DNA of 64,000 nucleotides from Nematostella vectensis. Lineage: Eukaryota; Cnidaria; Anthozoa; Actiniaria; Edwardsiidae. Within the stretch, counting starts at the first letter, position 1; each line of letters starts with the position of its first letter. Positions 13,601-25,156 of this stretch are shown here, piece by piece. The notes below the pieces were generated by a model. The model was not told where the DNA came from, ran no database searches, and worked only from the letters and a program-made list of their open reading frames with translations. The stretch is from the NCBI RefSeq assembly GCF_932526225.1, contig NC_064039.1, forward strand, positions 1,054,001 to 1,118,000, read 5' to 3'. The translations under genes were made by a program, and so were the position numbers.

Positions 13601-16600
13601 GTTCTTCGTTGTCTGGTGAGCTCAGTTCTTGGTTCTATGGTGAGCTCAGTTCTTGGTTGTATGGTGAGCTTAGTTCTTCGTTGTCTGGTGAGCTCAGTTC
13701 TTGGTTCTATGGTGAGCTCAGTTCTTGGTTCTCTGGTGAGCTCAGTTCTTGGTTCTATGGTGAGCTTAGTTCTTCGGTGTCTGGTGAGCTCAGTTCTTGG
13801 TTGTATAGTGAGCTTAGTTCTTCGTTGTCTGGTGAGCTCAGTTCTTGGTTTTATGGTGAGCTCAGTTCTTGGTTCTCTGGTGAGCTCAGTTCTTGATTCT
13901 ATGGTGAGCTTAGTTCTTCGTTGTCTGGTGAGCTCAGTTCTTGGTTGTATGTTGAGCTTAGTTCTTCGTTGTCTGGTGAGCTCAGTTCTTGGTTCTCTGG
14001 TGAGCTCAGTTCTTGGTTCTCTGGTGAGCTCAGTTCTTGGTTCTATGGTGAGCTTAGTTCTTCGTTGTCTGGTGAGCTCAGTTCTTGGTTGTATGGTGAG
14101 CTTAGTTCTTCGTTGTCTGGTGAGCTCAGTTCTTGGTTCTATGGTGAGCTCAGTTCTTGGTTGTATGGTGAGCTTAGTTCTTGGTTCTATGGTGAGCTTA
14201 GTTCTTCGTTCTATGGTGAGCTTAGTTCTTCGTTGTCTGATGAGCTTAGTTCTTGGTTCTATGGTGAATTTTGTTCTTGGTTTGTATGGAGAACTTGGTT
14301 CTTGGTTCTATGGTGAGCTCAGTTCTTGGTTCTATGGTGAGCTTAGTTCTTGGTTTGTATGGAAAACTTGGTTCTTGGTTCTATGGTGAACTTAGTTCTT
14401 GGTTGCATGGTGAGCTTAGTTTGGTTCTATGGTGAGCTTAGTTTGGTCCTATGGTGAGCTTAGTTTGGTTCTATGGTGAACTTAGTTCTTGGTTGCATGG
14501 TGAGCTCAGTTCTTGGTTGTATGGTGAGCTCAGTTCTTGGTTCTATGGTGAGCTTAGTTCTTGGTTGTATGGTGAGCTTAGTTCTTGGTTCTATGGTGAG
14601 CTTAGTTCTTGGTTGTATGGTGAGCTTAGTTCTTGGTTCTATGGTGAGCTTAGTTCTTGGTTCTATGGTGAGCTTAGTTCTTGGTTCTATGGTGAGCTTA
14701 GTTCTTGGTTCTATGGTGAGCTTAGTTCTTGGTTGTATGGTGAGCTTAGTTCTTGGTTGTATGGTGAGCTTAGTTCTTGGTTCTATGGTGAGCTTACCGT
14801 AGTTCGTGGTTCTATGGTAAACTTGGTTCTTGGTTCTATAGTAATTGTCCCCTGGAGTGGAAAATTGAAAGACATTGTTCGGTATTATAGCTAAAAAAAA
14901 GAGGAGAAAACAATTGAAGGTCGCAAAAAGGAGTTATAAATTGCACAGTTGACAAAAAATCTAGACAATCTCCAAAACTAGATCAGATTGAAACTCATGG
15001 AAATTCATGTCAACTATTTTCAACTGTTATCTTTATAGCAAAAAGGCGCGCTTAAGAAGGCCTTCGAAGAGGAAGTCTGCAATACGACTAGGAAGATGTA
15101 CGGTGGATTGGTAGAGGAATGTAAAGTAGAAGGCATTCGTGGGGGCAGCATCATCATCGACATGATAATCATTTTCTCTACCAGCAACACAAGTGATGTC
15201 AATATAAGTAAGTTCACCTTGCTTGTGGAATATTTATCACAAGTTGTGTCGTATTTAGGGAGTGTTCATTAATTATGGCCGAGGGAGGTCGGTTCCCACA
15301 TAGGGGGAGGGGGCTAAAAGGGTTTTGGGTACGTCGATGGGGGGTCATAAGTGGTGAAAGGGGGGGGGAAGTTTCATCCCTTAAAAGTAGGACACTTTTT
15401 TATTAATTATTATTGAAATGAGTAGTCAAAATGCATGAAAAGTTGTTTCCTAGCGTTGCTAATAATATATTTTGGCTACATTTATTGCTGTTGAGCCGTG
15501 AACTCTTTCCCACAAATAACAAATTCAACAATGTTTATTACTCTGTAGTAGTTCATTTAAGCTTGACCTATAGGATCAATAAAAAACAACAACTGAAATA
15601 AATGCATTTGTAAAATACTAAGAATCTAGTACGGCAGGTTATTAGATAATGTCAATGTGTAAAAATGTCTGACTCGGATACCTTTGCTTTGGACACCCGG
15701 CTAGTACCAGATCTGGGAGATATATCAGACCAAGGGCACAGTACGATTTTATTTTTTATTATATGACACTCCCATGCAGTAAAATATAAAATTGTCCTGC
15801 GTGATATGGACAAGCGATATGGCATGCAAGGATCGATATAGGTATAGATACGTATTCTTTACTGTTTCAAATAGCCAGAAGGCCATATTTGACTTTTTCC
15901 ACCTAAAATATTACTACTTGGTTGTTTTTTAATTCATGATTTGTTTAGATGTATCTATATTGCGTGTTATAAATGTAGTTTTGTGGATTTTTAAAGAGAA
16001 GGAGGGGGGGTCAAACAAGTTTTTGGGTTTCTCCTGGGGGGGTCAACAAAGTTTTGATGTTTACAAAGGGGGGGGGGGTTGTACAGAAAAACTCAAGTTG
16101 AGTCGCGCTGAATACCGACCCCCCTCGGCCATAAATAATGAAAACTCCCTTACCACAAGTTATGTCATTATAAGTGACATACTCGTTGCTTGTGTAATCT
16201 TAACCAGCAATACAAGTGAGGTCAATAAAGTGAGATACAATATGCACAGTTGCTTTTCATAAACAACATTTCGACAGGTCAATACCTTCCTTGTTCAGGT
16301 GTCTTTTAAAGCCCTGGTGGATAAGTTGATTCCTGATGCCACAACCCCTATTGTGTGATACAGCATTATGTGATCACAGGCCCGTGACAAGACTGATTCT
16401 TGCGTGATATAGCATTTCGTGACCACAGTACTGATTTTGAATAGGTTAATCATAACACTTGATTTATTTACTCTGGTTTCATTTTTATTCAGCCGGTCTT
16501 TTGATGGAAGTTGAACGGCAAGCGAACCAAACTGGAGGGATTGGCGGGTACAAGGTCCTGAGCACAAATTTCCAGATCGCCGTCGTGCAGCCCACTTCAA

Positions 16601-17102
16601 GCCCTGCAGTCACGGGGGCCAAGACGGACGACGACGACGGTATGCCCGGGTGGCAGATCGCACTTATCGTCATCCTTGTCTTGGTGCTCATCGCGGTCGT
16701 CATCTTCGTGGTTTTTATGGTGAGATATTTACGCATGCACATTGATCATTTTTTTTGTTTTTATTGCGAGCACTATCACAGCTACGAATGTGCAATTACA
16801 ATTCGGTGGACAGGGGGGGAGGGGTCCTCCTTCATTGTGCTCCAACGACATCACCTTCCGACAATACCTTACCATATCTTCTTTATCTCATATAAGCTCG
16901 TCGTGAAGAAGAAGGTGGACGAAAAAGAGACAAATGGGATTCCACTGGGGATTCAAAACCAAGGGGTAAGATCAGGGATCACATCTAATGTCGCATTGTT
17001 CTTGTTACCACCAATTCCCTCCCAGAACACTAGCAAAATAAAATCTAATGAATTTTTTTTTTTCAGGCATCACTGCATGACGAAGGACTCAACAAAGTCT
17101 GA
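7630..17102 (+). CDS. SEA-domain mucin-like single-pass membrane protein (7 exons, 523 aa)
   Basis: Coding exons: 7630-7699, 9843-9926, 10613-11529, 15039-15207, 16493-16719, 16897-16965, 17067-17102 (TGA). All junctions are GT..AG and the phases fit. Order in the protein: signal peptide (MASIRQIEGLAFLFYCSLFA), a short Ser/Thr/Asn linker with N-glycosylation sites, about 18 GSGSGGSTTTTTA repeats (residues about 60-300), and a SEA domain (about 325-450). The SEA domain contains GGSIIID, the G|S autoproteolysis motif, with cleavage expected between G393 and S394. An acidic DDDD patch, one transmembrane helix (about 466-489) and a 34-residue tail rich in Lys and Glu follow. SEA mucins are cleaved but stay non-covalently joined at the cell surface. 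ATG 7630 is preferred over an in-frame ATG at 7573 because it leaves a cleaner signal peptide. Orthologue not recognised. Intron 1 (7700-9842) shows nothing notable. Confidence 0.82.
10648..11355 (+). repeat. Coding 39-bp tandem repeat (GSGSGGSTTTTTA)
   Basis: About 18 copies of a 39-bp unit ('ggatccggaagtggagggtc' is its first half) inside exon 3 of the SEA-domain gene. The first six copies are degenerate (T to K, G to E) and the last twelve are almost identical, so the array seems to be expanding or homogenising at its 3' end. It supplies a Gly/Ser/Thr stalk with dense O-glycosylation potential. Because the unit is a multiple of three and lacks stops, other frames on both strands are open too; only the plus frame continuing into the SEA domain is supported. 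Confidence 0.9.
11596..14815. repeat. 3.2-kb intronic minisatellite, 24-bp unit
   Basis: About 130 copies of a 24-bp unit, typically 'gagctcagttcttggttcta' followed by 'tggt', starting about 66 bases after the donor of exon 3 of the SEA-domain gene. Subtypes alternate ('ttcgttgtctgg', 'ttggttctatgg', 'ttggttgtatag'), and blocks near 12100-12950 and 13050-13890 look like long duplicated segments. Each unit carries tggtgagc, a fair 5' splice-site match. The unit is divisible by three, so frames of over 700 codons appear; they lie inside an intron and encode only repeats, so I do not call them genes. Confidence 0.9.
15257..16150. mobile_element. MITE-like element with about 36-bp terminal inverted repeats
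   Basis: The left end 'agggagtgttcattaattat' with the following 'ggccgagggaggtcggt' matches the reverse complement of the right end (16114-16150, ending 'ttttcattatttatggccga' in reverse) with a few differences. The interior is about 890 bp with G-runs near each end and no coding capacity. It lies in intron 4 of the SEA-domain gene, inside a partial duplication of the end of exon 4. I see no clear target-site duplication. Non-autonomous DNA transposon; superfamily not assigned. Confidence 0.75.
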
Positions 17103-19104
17103 AGACGTCCGAATTTAGCTCAAATTTAGATACCCAAGAGGGGAGAATGCCGGAATGATACATTAGATGGGAGGTAAAAGCATCAGAAACCTGGACCAGG
17201 CAGAGTAGTCCTGGTTGGCGGGATAGCCCTGGGTCTAGTAGGAGCAGTCCGTTACGAATGTTGCTGCTTCTAGTGATATTTACTGTAATAAATAGATAAG
17301 AACGCCCTACAAGGTAGACCAGGCGTACCCTTATTATTTAGTGTTGTGCAAGTTGTAGTTAGAAAGACAAAAAAGCCAATAGTCTGCCAAACATACAAAC
17401 AATAAAACAACTATAATAAAATAGATAAGTAAATAATCGATAGATAAGTAATAAACTAAATAATATAGTTAAGTTGAACAATTAGCAAAATTGTCCCCAG
17501 GAGGTAAAAAGGATGTTCCTAGTCACATTTGACAGCAGGCTGGCAATATGGGCTGGCTCCTGACGGAACAAAGGAATCCCAAACCTTTAGTTAATCTCAT
17601 CTACCAGGGGATAGGCTAGAAAGACAGAATGGCTGAACCCCTGACCTTTTGGCATTTTTTAGAACACTCTTATAGTGATCCTGGACATTTTTCTTGAGTT
17701 TGGACGAGTTCAGCCATTCCGCCCCTCGCAAGGGGAAAAGTTGGGTCTTTCAAGCTGAACTCTCCCGTTGAAAGTTTGGGATCTACCCTGCTGATATCTA
17801 TGTGCATCATAAAATGGGGAAATCCATTTTTTTATATTAAAATTTTTTGGACTGTTATTACATCATTTGTACTTTTGCACATAAAAATTAAACAATCTAT
17901 TGTTTGCATTGCGTAGCATGACTTTATTGATGGAGAGAACATGAAAATTAGATAGGGGTTTACCATTCAGACCCAGGGACTAATAGTGCTATAACCACCC
18001 GCTCTCCTGTGTGTAGCACCTAATCTCCTGCTTTTTAGCGATTTGTATTGTTTCGAAAAATTATTCTATAAAAAATTGTCATTTTGCTTATTTTCTATTA
18101 AAATAGTTTTATTGTTAAAACAATAATTCCCTTGCGTAGCGCATTTTATCTAATACCATTTCTATATGGCAAACGTTATCTATGTTATAATCACCTAAAA
18201 TGAATATATCCCACCCCTCCCCCAAAAAATGTTCTCAAGCCCTGAGATTTTCAGAGGTTGACAGGTATGCAAATGTTATCATGACTGACTTCATGACTAG
18301 GAGGATGTTTTGACGTTCACTAAAGCATTTCTTTATGCTGGCTATCTAAGTTAATAAATAGTAGGTTTCTTGCTTCCATATTGGTTCACTCCAGAAAGCC
18401 ATTCAAGATGGCCACAGTAGGGTATATGACACTGTAAAAAACAGTACAGAAAGAAATGTCTCCTAATACAGAAGTACAGAAAGTCAGTTCTCCTTATAAC
18501 AATGCGATACCCTGGACAAGATTCGGAATAGGAATTTATACTTCATAAACCTCAAACCTCAAAATACACATTACATAACAGCCACACCAACCAAAATTAT
18601 CATATTTTTTATTTTTTCCCATATTTTGCTATTTGCAAAGAACATTCAGTTTGTAAAAATGCCCTAAGGAAAGCAATAGATCCCCTCCATTCCTTCTCAA
18701 TATAATAATATTAATTTAATAAATTTACAACATCATTTCGTTGAACAAAGTTTCTTGTACCATTTTGAAAAACGTTTTGAAAAATTCATTGAAGATTGGA
18801 GCATTTGGTGTTTCAGTCATCTTTAATCACTCCAGGGTAGACACCATGCAAGCCATGCACTTGTTGGCCACTTCTTGTATTTGACAGTGTATTTTCTGGT
18901 TGAATAGCGTTCTTGATGATAATTGCCAGACTGATAAATAAACAAGACTTCTTTACTGAGAAATATCCAATTGGACAACAAACTAAAGAAGACCGTATTG
19001 TTTTTTGAGCAAGAGGACTGATAAATACCAAGTCCATACCCTCCAGCAGTAGAATGTGTGGCAAATGTCCAAGTATGGCCAGCCAAACTACCACCAGTAT
19101 GCCA
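17103..19104. other. 3' UTRs and intergenic space between convergent genes
   Basis: The SEA-domain gene (plus) and MOB2 (minus) converge here. Candidate poly(A) signals are AATAAA at 17287-17292 and 17401-17406 for the plus gene. For MOB2 on the minus strand they are ATTAAA (plus 18715-18720) and AATAAA (plus 18608-18613). No other gene or repeat stands out. The minus frames at 18813-19094 are sequence downstream of the MOB2 stop. Confidence 0.5.
17287..17292 (+). terminator. Candidate poly(A) signal of the SEA-domain gene
   Basis: AATAAA 185 bases after the TGA stop. A second AATAAA lies at 17401. Which one is used cannot be told from sequence. Confidence 0.45.
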
Positions 19105-22100
19105 CTAACTCTGGGAAGGGGGAGCTAAATCCATTGCTTGTATTAAGTCATCTAATGGGGCAGTCTCTTTGGGATCCAGTGTGTTAAACTCCATGTTAAA
19201 CAAGTAAAAGTTGATAAAAACGCAATTCAAGTGAGAATGTAGTTCAAGCTTGACAAAGTCTGCATAATGCGCACAGAATAAGTGGGCTAAGACGTGAAAT
19301 AGCAGCTTCTCAATTTTCTTAACGGTTGTTAGAAATGTGCTTGGAAAGGTCATTCCTGCAAAGGGCAAAATAAATCAATATCTTTTCTACCAGACAAGCA
19401 ATTCATTGCGACATTCAACATTTTCATTGCGGCAATCATTTAGGTCTTAATAATGTTATGGTACAACTTATAGATAAGTGTAACTCTGAGGCTCAGCTTA
19501 GGGAAAGGGAAGGCCAGTGGGCTTATCGGCTTAAGTCTATCTACCCGCGGGGTCTAAATAGTGATGACTTTTTTTGTAGTAGGAACCCACGTAGAGATGT
19601 GTAAATTCTTTTTATCCATAGCGCGCGCTATTCTAGAAAATGCGCGTTTTTGTCAGTTGTAATGTTTTTGCGTCTCGCGCCACTATTCTGATGTTAATAA
19701 GCTTGTAACGATTCACCTTCTTCAGTCTGCCCTGAAGAAGTCTTATTAAAGACGAAAATTGGGCAGAGTCGATTTCCAGTTTTTGGTGTATTGTATTCAT
19801 TGTTCTGGTACGAGATCGCGACAGTTTGGGCTTTTTGATTCTATAGACATACATAAGCCATATTCTGTTGAAACTGTCAGCTCTGACAACAAATGCTAGG
19901 GGCAAAACGAGTGTCAGGGGGGACATCCCCCCACTTTTCAGAGCGGATGTGAGTTCCTTTTTTACATGAACGCATGGTTTACATGTACCCAGGCATCCAG
20001 CATTGATTGTTTGACAAAAAACTATATCACATCATATTATATCGTATCGTATCATATCACATTTTAAAACTGTTTGTATTTATTTTTTAGCCAGACTCTA
20101 CATCAAAGCCAGGTACTGTTCCTCCTCCCCTCCTCGAAGTCACCAAACTATTTTTTTTATCCCAGACCGTCTACTCATAAAGCATCATTTTCCGCAAAAA
20201 GGGTAAGTTTACTAAAAGGCATGGGACCTTGAAGCCACCAAACCATTTTTTGTCCCAAACTGTCTACTCCCAAAGCATCATTTTCTATAAAAAAAGGTAA
20301 TTTTACTAAAGGCATGGCACCAACCCGAAAGTACCATAACTCAAAGATCACTTACCAAATTTCGAGGGAAAAACTGCATCATCATGGACATATTTCTCCA
20401 CGTAGGTCATGACGTAGTCTATATACTGAGGAGCTGCAATTGATGCCTTTGTTTTCTTTCCCTTATCATCACACCATAAATAAGTTCTAGAAAAGGAAAA
20501 TATGAAATACTATGTTAATAATGGCTGGAAATCAAGGAAACGTTAAGTTTATAAATAGTATAAAAGTATATTCAGTAAGGTAAAATAAGATAACAGGTGT
20601 ATAGATAATTTAATTTTTGATAATTGATATGTTTTTTTTAATTGATGAGATGGCATGGACCTGCTACAGGAACTAGGTAAAGTGCAAATTCAAATCTATT
20701 TGCTTGAGATAATCAACCTGCCACCCCAAGATAATAAACTGGCTCATTCAAAGGGCTGGCTGTACAATTCAACTCTTTTATCTATGTTTAGTTAAAAACA
20801 AAAGCAAACCAGTCTAATGGTTAAATCTCTGAAAGTGGTCTTTAATGGTCCCTATTTAAACCTTCCTCTCCATTAATCATCCCCTCTATAGGCTAATATC
20901 TAAGCCTCTCCCTTCTTATTAACATTATTATCATCAATAAAGTATTATATTTTATTATTGTCATTAACATGATCTTGTAATGAAACACTGGCAAAAACAA
21001 GGATCCATTCAATGCTTGTGTCCAATTTGATTAGCATGTACAATTGGTAAAAAAAATGTTTGGTGAAAATGCAGATTTTAAATAAGCCATCTCCCTCCAT
21101 CAAGTCCCCTCTCCCTGAGAAAAACAAAATAGAGCTTTTACAGCATAAATAAGGACTCACAATGCTCCAGGACCTGACATTGTAGGGCAGGATGCCGCTG
21201 TGCATACTTCTATAATACACCCATATAACAAATTGATTTGATTGAAATGACCTAAAGCTGAAAAAGGCAAAGTATGTGTCAGTACCATGAATACAGAGAC
21301 CTGAGGGAGACATACAAAGATATGGGATAGGGCTATGTACCTTGGAGGAACATACAGTACATTAGTGGGATAGGGCTATGTACATTGAAGGACCATACAG
21401 TACATAAGTGGGATAGGGCTATGTACCTTGGAGGAACATACAGTACATTAGTGGGATAGGGCTACCTTGGAGGAACATACAGTTCATTAGTGGGATAGGG
21501 CTATGTACCTTGGAGGACCATACAGTATATTAGTGGGATAGGGCTATGTACCTTGGAGGACCATACAGTACATTAGTGGTATAGGGCTATGTACCTTGGA
21601 GGACCATACAGTACATTAGTGGGATAGGGCTATGTACCTTGGAGGAACATACAGTACATTAGTGGGATAGGGCTATGTACCTTGGAGGACCATACAGTAC
21701 ATTAGTGGGATAGGGCTATGTACCTTGGAGGAACATACAGTACATTAGTGGGATAGGGCTATGTACCTTGGAGGACCATACAGTACATTAGTGGGATAGG
21801 GCTATGTACCTTGGAGGACCATACAGTACATTAGTGGGATAGGGCTACCTTGGAGGACCATACAGTACATTAGTGGGATAGGGCTATGTACCTTGGAGGA
21901 CCATACAGTACATTAGTGGGATAGGGCTATGTACCTTGGAGGACCATACAGTACATTAGTGGGATAGGGCTATGTACCTTGGAGGAACATACAGTACATT
22001 AGTGGGATAGGGCTATCTTGGAGGACCATACAGTACATTAGTGGGATAGGGCTATGTACCTTGGAGGACCATACAGTACATTAGTGGGATAGGGCTATGT

Positions 22101-25100
22101 ACCTTGGAGGAACATACAGTACATTAGTGGGATAGGGCTATCTTGGAGGACCATACAGTACATTAGTGGGATAGGGCTATGTACCTTGGAGGACCATACA
22201 GTACATTAGTGGGATAGGGCTACCTTGGAGGACCATACAGTATATTAGTGGGATAGGGCTATGTACCTTGGAGGAACATACAGTACATTAGTGGGATAGG
22301 GCTACCTTGGAGGACCATACAGTACATTAGTGGGATAGGGCTATGTACCTTGGAGGACCATACAGTACATTAGTGGGATAGGGCTATGTACCTTGGAGGA
22401 CCATACAGTACATTAGTGGGATAGGGCTATCTTGGAGGACCATACAGTACATTAGTGGGATAGGGCTACCTTGGAGGACCATACAGTACATTAGTGGGAT
22501 AGGGCTATGTACCTTGGAGGACCATACAGTACATTAGTGGGATAGGGCTATCTTGGAGGACCATACAGTACATTAGTGGGATAGGGCTATCTTGGAGGAC
22601 CATACAGTACATTAGTGGGATAGGGCTACTTTGGAGGACCATACAGTACATTAGTGGGATAGGGCTATGTACCTTGGAGGAACATACAGTACATTAGTGG
22701 GATAGGGCTATGTACCTTGGAGGACCATACAGTACATTAGTGGGATAGGGCTATGTACCTTGGAGGACCATACAGTACATTAGTGGGATAGGGCTATGTA
22801 CCTTGGAGGACCATACAGTACATTAGTGGGATAGGGCTATGTACCTTGGAGGACCATACAGTACATTAGTGGGATAGGGCTATCTTGGAGGACCATACAG
22901 TACATAAGTGGGATAGGGATACCTTGGAGGACCATACAGTACATTAGTGGGATAGGGCTATGTACCTTGGAGGAACATACAGTACATTAGTGGGATAGGG
23001 CTACCTTGGAGGACCATACAGTACATTAGTGGGATAGGGCTATTTTGGAGGACCATACAGTATATTAGTGGGATAGGGCTATCTTGGAGGAACATACAGT
23101 ACATTAGTGGGATAGGGCTATGTACCTTGGAGGACCATACAGTACATTAGTGGGATAGGGCTACCTTGGAGGAACATACAGTTCATTAGTGGGATAGGGC
23201 TATGTACCTTGGAGCAATACTTACTATGTGAGGCTATCCATTCGTTAAAGTCAATGCCTGTCGGCTGACTGACAGTCTGTTCTATTTCATTTCTGTTAAG
23301 TATGCAGCTTTTTAGATACTGCTCTTCTAGATATGGCTTGTTTTCTTTGACTTCCTTTGTCTCTTCTACTATTGTTTTCTTTTTTCCTTTGCTGAAAAAT
23401 GACAACAAAACAATAACTTTCAAAATACAAAAAGGTGACATTTTTTAAGAAGACCATGTAGTTCTTAAGTATTGATTAATGAATAAAACAAAAAAAGATA
23501 AGAAAGTGATAAATATTTTAACAACTGGTAGGGATGCTTTAAACAAAGCACAAAAAGATTTATAGATCAAATGGACAATGAAATGAAAACTATAAATCAC
23601 ATGCCTGTATTTTGTAACAGCCTCACAAGCAACTTGTAGGTAGTGCCACGGATTAAGAGGTATAAGCCACGAGGAACACATGAATAAACTCTTTTAGGAA
23701 AACCTTGGATATCACTTTTAAGAATCCAAAGCGTTTGATAGGAAAAATAATACATGAACATGACAGAAGTCAAGAACGAAAAAAAAAAAGCAAGAACTGA
23801 ATTTTTCTGTTTCAAAATAACAAATAGAAGATTGCTTTTTTTTCCTCCACAATGTGGCTCTTACTATTCCACAAGCATAACCTCAAAGAAGCAGTAATAA
23901 AAATATGAATAAAAAGCACTTATTTGTAAAATAGCAGGCTCCGATTGGCTGTTCTAGTGATCAGCTGATATGATCCTATAATCACCTGATGGTTGTTAAA
24001 ATGTCATGGATGAGTAATTATCATTTGTAAACATTGGAAAGGTTTTTGCATGAGTGAGGCAGGCTATTGAAATTGTCATGTTCTTAAAAAAATTATCTTA
24101 AGGTTTTGGTAGAGTATGCTCTTCATTTTGTAGTGAAATTAGTTGACAAGCGACAATCAAAATAACAAACTCTTAACACATATTTGCAATATTCTAGATT
24201 CTTTTATCTCCAGTTAAGTAGGGTGCATTCATTGTGCTTGCATCAACATTTAGAGTATTTCTAATCCTTAAAGAAACACAAAGTCATCTAAATGCATTAG
24301 CAGGAGGCTGTTTAAATCCAATATCAAAACTATGTGGGAGGTTAAAGAGAAATTAGCTACGTAGCAATGCAAAACCATAGAATGTTCGGTATTACAATAA
24401 GCAATTTCTAGCAATTTACGAAAATGATTGAGAATAGGCTGAGTGAGTTCGAGAAACGACACGATTGCTCTTCAAGACATGTAAATTAAGTTTAACTTTT
24501 CTAGTTGACGCTGCGTTGCATTTAGCGACGATACGATTACATGTCTTATGATCTATTTTTAAACGGGCTGCTTTCATTAAATATTCGTTAAACCTGTAAT
24601 ACGTATTTTTTTTTACTTTTGAGACGAAATTTTTAAATTCATTTTCGTTACATCTCTGGTTACATCAGAGAGGAATATGACAGACAAGACGTCTGCAAAA
24701 GAACTGATAAACAACGGTAATCTACAAAGACATCTTTTGGAATGACACTGCAACTCTAACCAGGCAAGGGAAACGTCAAACACAAGGAATTCTACAGGGG
24801 TCGACTCGAATCAACAATACCGCTTATTTTTCGAGAAGAAAACTTGCAATAACTATCATAGCTGATCAGCAATATCTCAATTCAAATTGCCTGAGCAAAC
24901 AGAGCAACACAATGTAAATTAACGAACAAAATGTAAGGGAGTGTAAAAATAATTTACCAGATTACGCTCCAGGACATTCTGGATATCGCAAGCCTTATGG
25001 GTATCATGTATGGTTGAATTAAATGACAAAATTTATCTGTTTTAGAGGTTTTTACTTTCAATACCGCGCCCAAAGACTTGACCAGAATGGAGAAATCTGT

Positions 25101-25156
25101 TTTGGTTTTGTCTCGAACATTGCTCTCTCAGTTACTCACCCAATAAGCCATTCCAT
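19105..25156 (-). CDS. MOB2: MOB kinase activator 2 (5 exons, 220 aa)
   Basis: Minus-strand coding exons: 25156-25140, 23391-23225, 21257-21161, 20486-20356, 19355-19105 (TAG at 19107-19105). All have GT..AG borders and fitting phases. The product starts MEWLIGKGKKK, like the MDWLMGK start of vertebrate MOB2. It continues through IDFNEWIAS, the Mob core, and ends near LDPKETAPLDDL, the MOB2 version of that motif. The Mob zinc ligands are present: C80 and C85 (CTAASC), then H162 and H167. MOB2 binds the N-terminal region of NDR1/2 (STK38) kinases and competes with MOB1. The length fits the family. The five-codon first exon is supported by homology, phase and a gtgagt donor. Introns 2 and 4 carry tandem repeats close after their donors; intron 1 (23392-25139) shows nothing recognisable. 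Confidence 0.9.
19696..19842 (-). repeat. Dispersed repeat related to the palindrome at 37064-37319
   Basis: About 147 bp nearly identical to the segment at 37064-37215, in the opposite orientation relative to the window. It contains 'ctgaagaagtcttattaaag' followed by acgaaa on the plus strand. It lies in the last intron of MOB2. It reads open as KKPKLSRSRTRTMNT... on the minus strand, and the same peptide appears in the other copy. It is probably a transposon fragment of unknown family. Confidence 0.7.
20140..20316 (-). repeat. Two-copy tandem repeat after the MOB2 exon 4 donor
   Basis: Two units of about 83 bp, each containing 'caaagcatcattttc' or 'ataaagcatcattttc' and ending 'aaaggcatgg'. 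In transcript order the repeat starts about 40 bases after the exon 4 donor (20355). Confidence 0.7.
21310..23214. repeat. 1.9-kb minisatellite in MOB2 intron 2, 43/39-bp units
   Basis: About 45 copies of 'gggatagggctatgtacctt' + 'ggaggaccatacagtacatt' + 'agt' (43 bp), mixed with a 39-bp form lacking tgta. A single-base subtype (ggaacat versus ggaccat) is interspersed. In transcript (minus) orientation the array begins about 10 bases after the exon 2 donor and ends about 50 bases before the exon 3 acceptor, so it makes up nearly the whole intron. Confidence 0.92.

Noticed and set aside
11549-14894. Frames of up to 715 codons in the 24-bp array
   Set aside because: Pure intronic minisatellite with parallel open frames and no non-repeat coding sequence.
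18813-19094. Minus-strand frames just below the MOB2 stop
   Set aside because: They lie downstream of the in-frame TAG at 19105-19107, in the expected 3' UTR, and have no recognisable product.
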